Of a stretch of 6,270 nucleotides of DNA, positions 5,396 to 6,270 are shown in pieces. The notes beneath the pieces are model-generated. The model was given only the letters and a program-made list of their open reading frames with translations. It ran no database searches and had not been told where the DNA came from. The translations under genes were made by a program, and so were the position numbers. How positions within the stretch are numbered: the stretch's first letter is position 1; every line of letters starts with the position of its first letter. Source of the DNA: Prolixibacteraceae bacterium. GTDB taxonomy: Bacteria > Bacteroidota > Bacteroidia > Bacteroidales > Prolixibacteraceae. The DNA is taken from positions 1 to 6,270 of the forward strand of contig DAIDJX010000200.1 in NCBI GenBank assembly GCA_027451165.1, read 5' to 3'.

Positions 5396-6270
5396 ATGCA
5401 GATCTATTCTTCAAGGCAGCTGGCTTATATTATTTCGGCCGTTCTCACTTTGCTGGCCGGATTTTTTATTTTGCTATGGTATTACATTGATGCCTCCCTG
5501 ATTTGGTTGCTGGTTTTCCTGCTCGTGATCATGAGTGTATCCTTTCTGCTTTTACAGTTCATGCTGCGAAAATTCATTTCTGATAAAATCAAACCAGTGT
5601 ACAAAACGATTCTGGATCTTCCTTCAGCCCAGAAAAAGGTAGACCAGGAAAAAAAAATACCTGTTTTGTCTGAAATTAAAAATGATGTGGAGGAATGGGC
5701 CCAGCAGCAGGTAAAAGAAATTGAGCGGTTGAAAGAATTGGAGAAATACCGGAAAGAGTTTGTAGGTAACGTGTCGCATGAATTGAAAACGCCCATTTTC
5801 AACATTCAGGGATACGTACTCACCCTGCTGGAAGGGGGAATTGACGATCCGCGCATCAACAAATTATACCTTCAGCGGACAGAAACCAGCATCAACCGGA
5901 TGATCTCCATTGTGGAAGACCTGGAATCCATTACCAAGCTGGAAGCAGGTGAACTTAAACTAAAACCTGAAAAATTTGACATTGTAAAACTGGCGGAAGA
6001 GGTATTTGATATGGAACAGATGCTGGCCGAGGAACAGGAAATTACACTGGGATTTACCCAGCGCCCCGACAGGCCGGTTTATGTGAAGGCTGATAAAAAG
6101 AGAATGACGGAAGTGCTCAGCAATCTGGTTAACAATGGAATTAAATATGGCCGGAAAAAGGGCTTTGTCAAGATGGGTTTTTATGACCTGGAAGAACACA
6201 TCCTGATTGAAGTCACCGACAATGGGATCGGTATGGAAAAAAAAGATTTGCCGAGGGTCTTCGAGCGGTT
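5396..6270 (+). CDS. PhoR-type sensor histidine kinase (partial, C-terminus beyond window)
   Basis: The first 291 residues of a membrane histidine kinase are present; the frame is open to the window end. Two membrane helices (about 9-30 and 36-57) are joined by only about five residues (IDASL), so there is almost no periplasmic sensor. A charged, partly coiled-coil linker (about 58-118) leads to the HisKA domain, with EFVGNVSHELKTP (121-133) and phospho-acceptor H128. The ATPase domain shows the N-box NLVNN (243-247), the G1 box TDNGIGM (274-280) and the start of the F-box, VFER (288-291). The G2 box and end are missing from the window. The sequence closely resembles the PhoR-like kinases common in Bacteroidota, which usually pair with an OmpR/PhoB-type response regulator gene; none lies in the window, so it is likely to the right. 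It is divergent from the PiT-like gene, which fits phosphate-related signalling, although the true signal is not shown by the sequence. Confidence 0.9.
   Translation, partial: MQIYSSRQLAYIISAVLTLLAGFFILLWYYIDASLIWLLVFLLVIMSVSFLLLQFMLRKFISDKIKPVYKTILDLPSAQKKVDQEKKIPVLSEIKNDVEEWAQQQVKEIERLKELEKYRKEFVGNVSHELKTPIFNIQGYVLTLLEGGIDDPRINKLYLQRTETSINRMISIVEDLESITKLEAGELKLKPEKFDIVKLAEEVFDMEQMLAEEQEITLGFTQRPDRPVYVKADKKRMTEVLSNLVNNGIKYGRKKGFVKMGFYDLEEHILIEVTDNGIGMEKKDLPRVFER

Noticed and set aside
5482..5805. Open frame on the minus strand within the kinase gene
   Set aside because: It lies antisense to the membrane helices and HisKA domain; it is serine-rich and without motifs.
1..6270. Mobile elements, CRISPR arrays, tRNA or rRNA genes
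   Set aside because: No transposase-like frame, no spaced array repeats, no cloverleaf and no conserved rRNA stretch was seen on either strand.

Overview
The window looks like a chromosomal segment from a member of the Bacteroidota, probably Bacteroidales or Marinilabiliales-like. Three lines of evidence support this. Several genes are preceded by the phylum's -7 promoter element TAnnTTTG. Ribosome binding sites of the Shine-Dalgarno type are mostly absent. The protein families are typical of the phylum: a DUF4296 lipoprotein, a Bacteroidota-type PiT transporter with a long soluble C-terminal domain, and a PhoR-type histidine kinase with a very short sensor. Base and codon use look uniform, and I see no mobile element, RNA gene, CRISPR array or sign of recent transfer. 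There is no gene-free stretch longer than 300 bases; the largest gap is the 142-base divergent intergenic region at 5254-5395.

Left part (1-2467, + strand): the possible tail of an upstream gene, then a small DUF4296 lipoprotein overlapping by four bases (GTGA) a metal-dependent amidohydrolase of the deaminase/chlorohydrolase type. A radical SAM enzyme of the FGPV.SRRLG family follows, with its own promoter element so close to the ATG that its mRNA is probably leaderless or nearly so.

Middle part (2477-5253, - strand): a secreted DUF2147 protein and a 753-residue PiT-type membrane protein with a PhoU-like C-terminal domain. The DUF2147 gene converges on the radical SAM gene with a nine-base gap. 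It has its own promoter element, which places its start downstream of the longest open frame.

Right part (5396-6270, + strand): the N-terminal 291 residues of a PhoR-type sensor histidine kinase, transcribed divergently from the PiT-like gene and cut by the window end.

The most interesting area is the PiT-like gene, its divergent promoter region and the kinase. The PiT-like protein keeps the family architecture, but the two signature motifs of its first inverted repeat are strongly degenerate while those of the second repeat are nearly intact. The intergenic region holds a 7-bp direct repeat with an 11-bp period (ACATTAA-ATAA-ACATTAA), the geometry of Pho boxes. I infer a phosphate-related sensing or transport module in which the PiT-like protein may have changed substrate, become a sensor, or lost transport. 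This is a hypothesis, not a demonstrated system.
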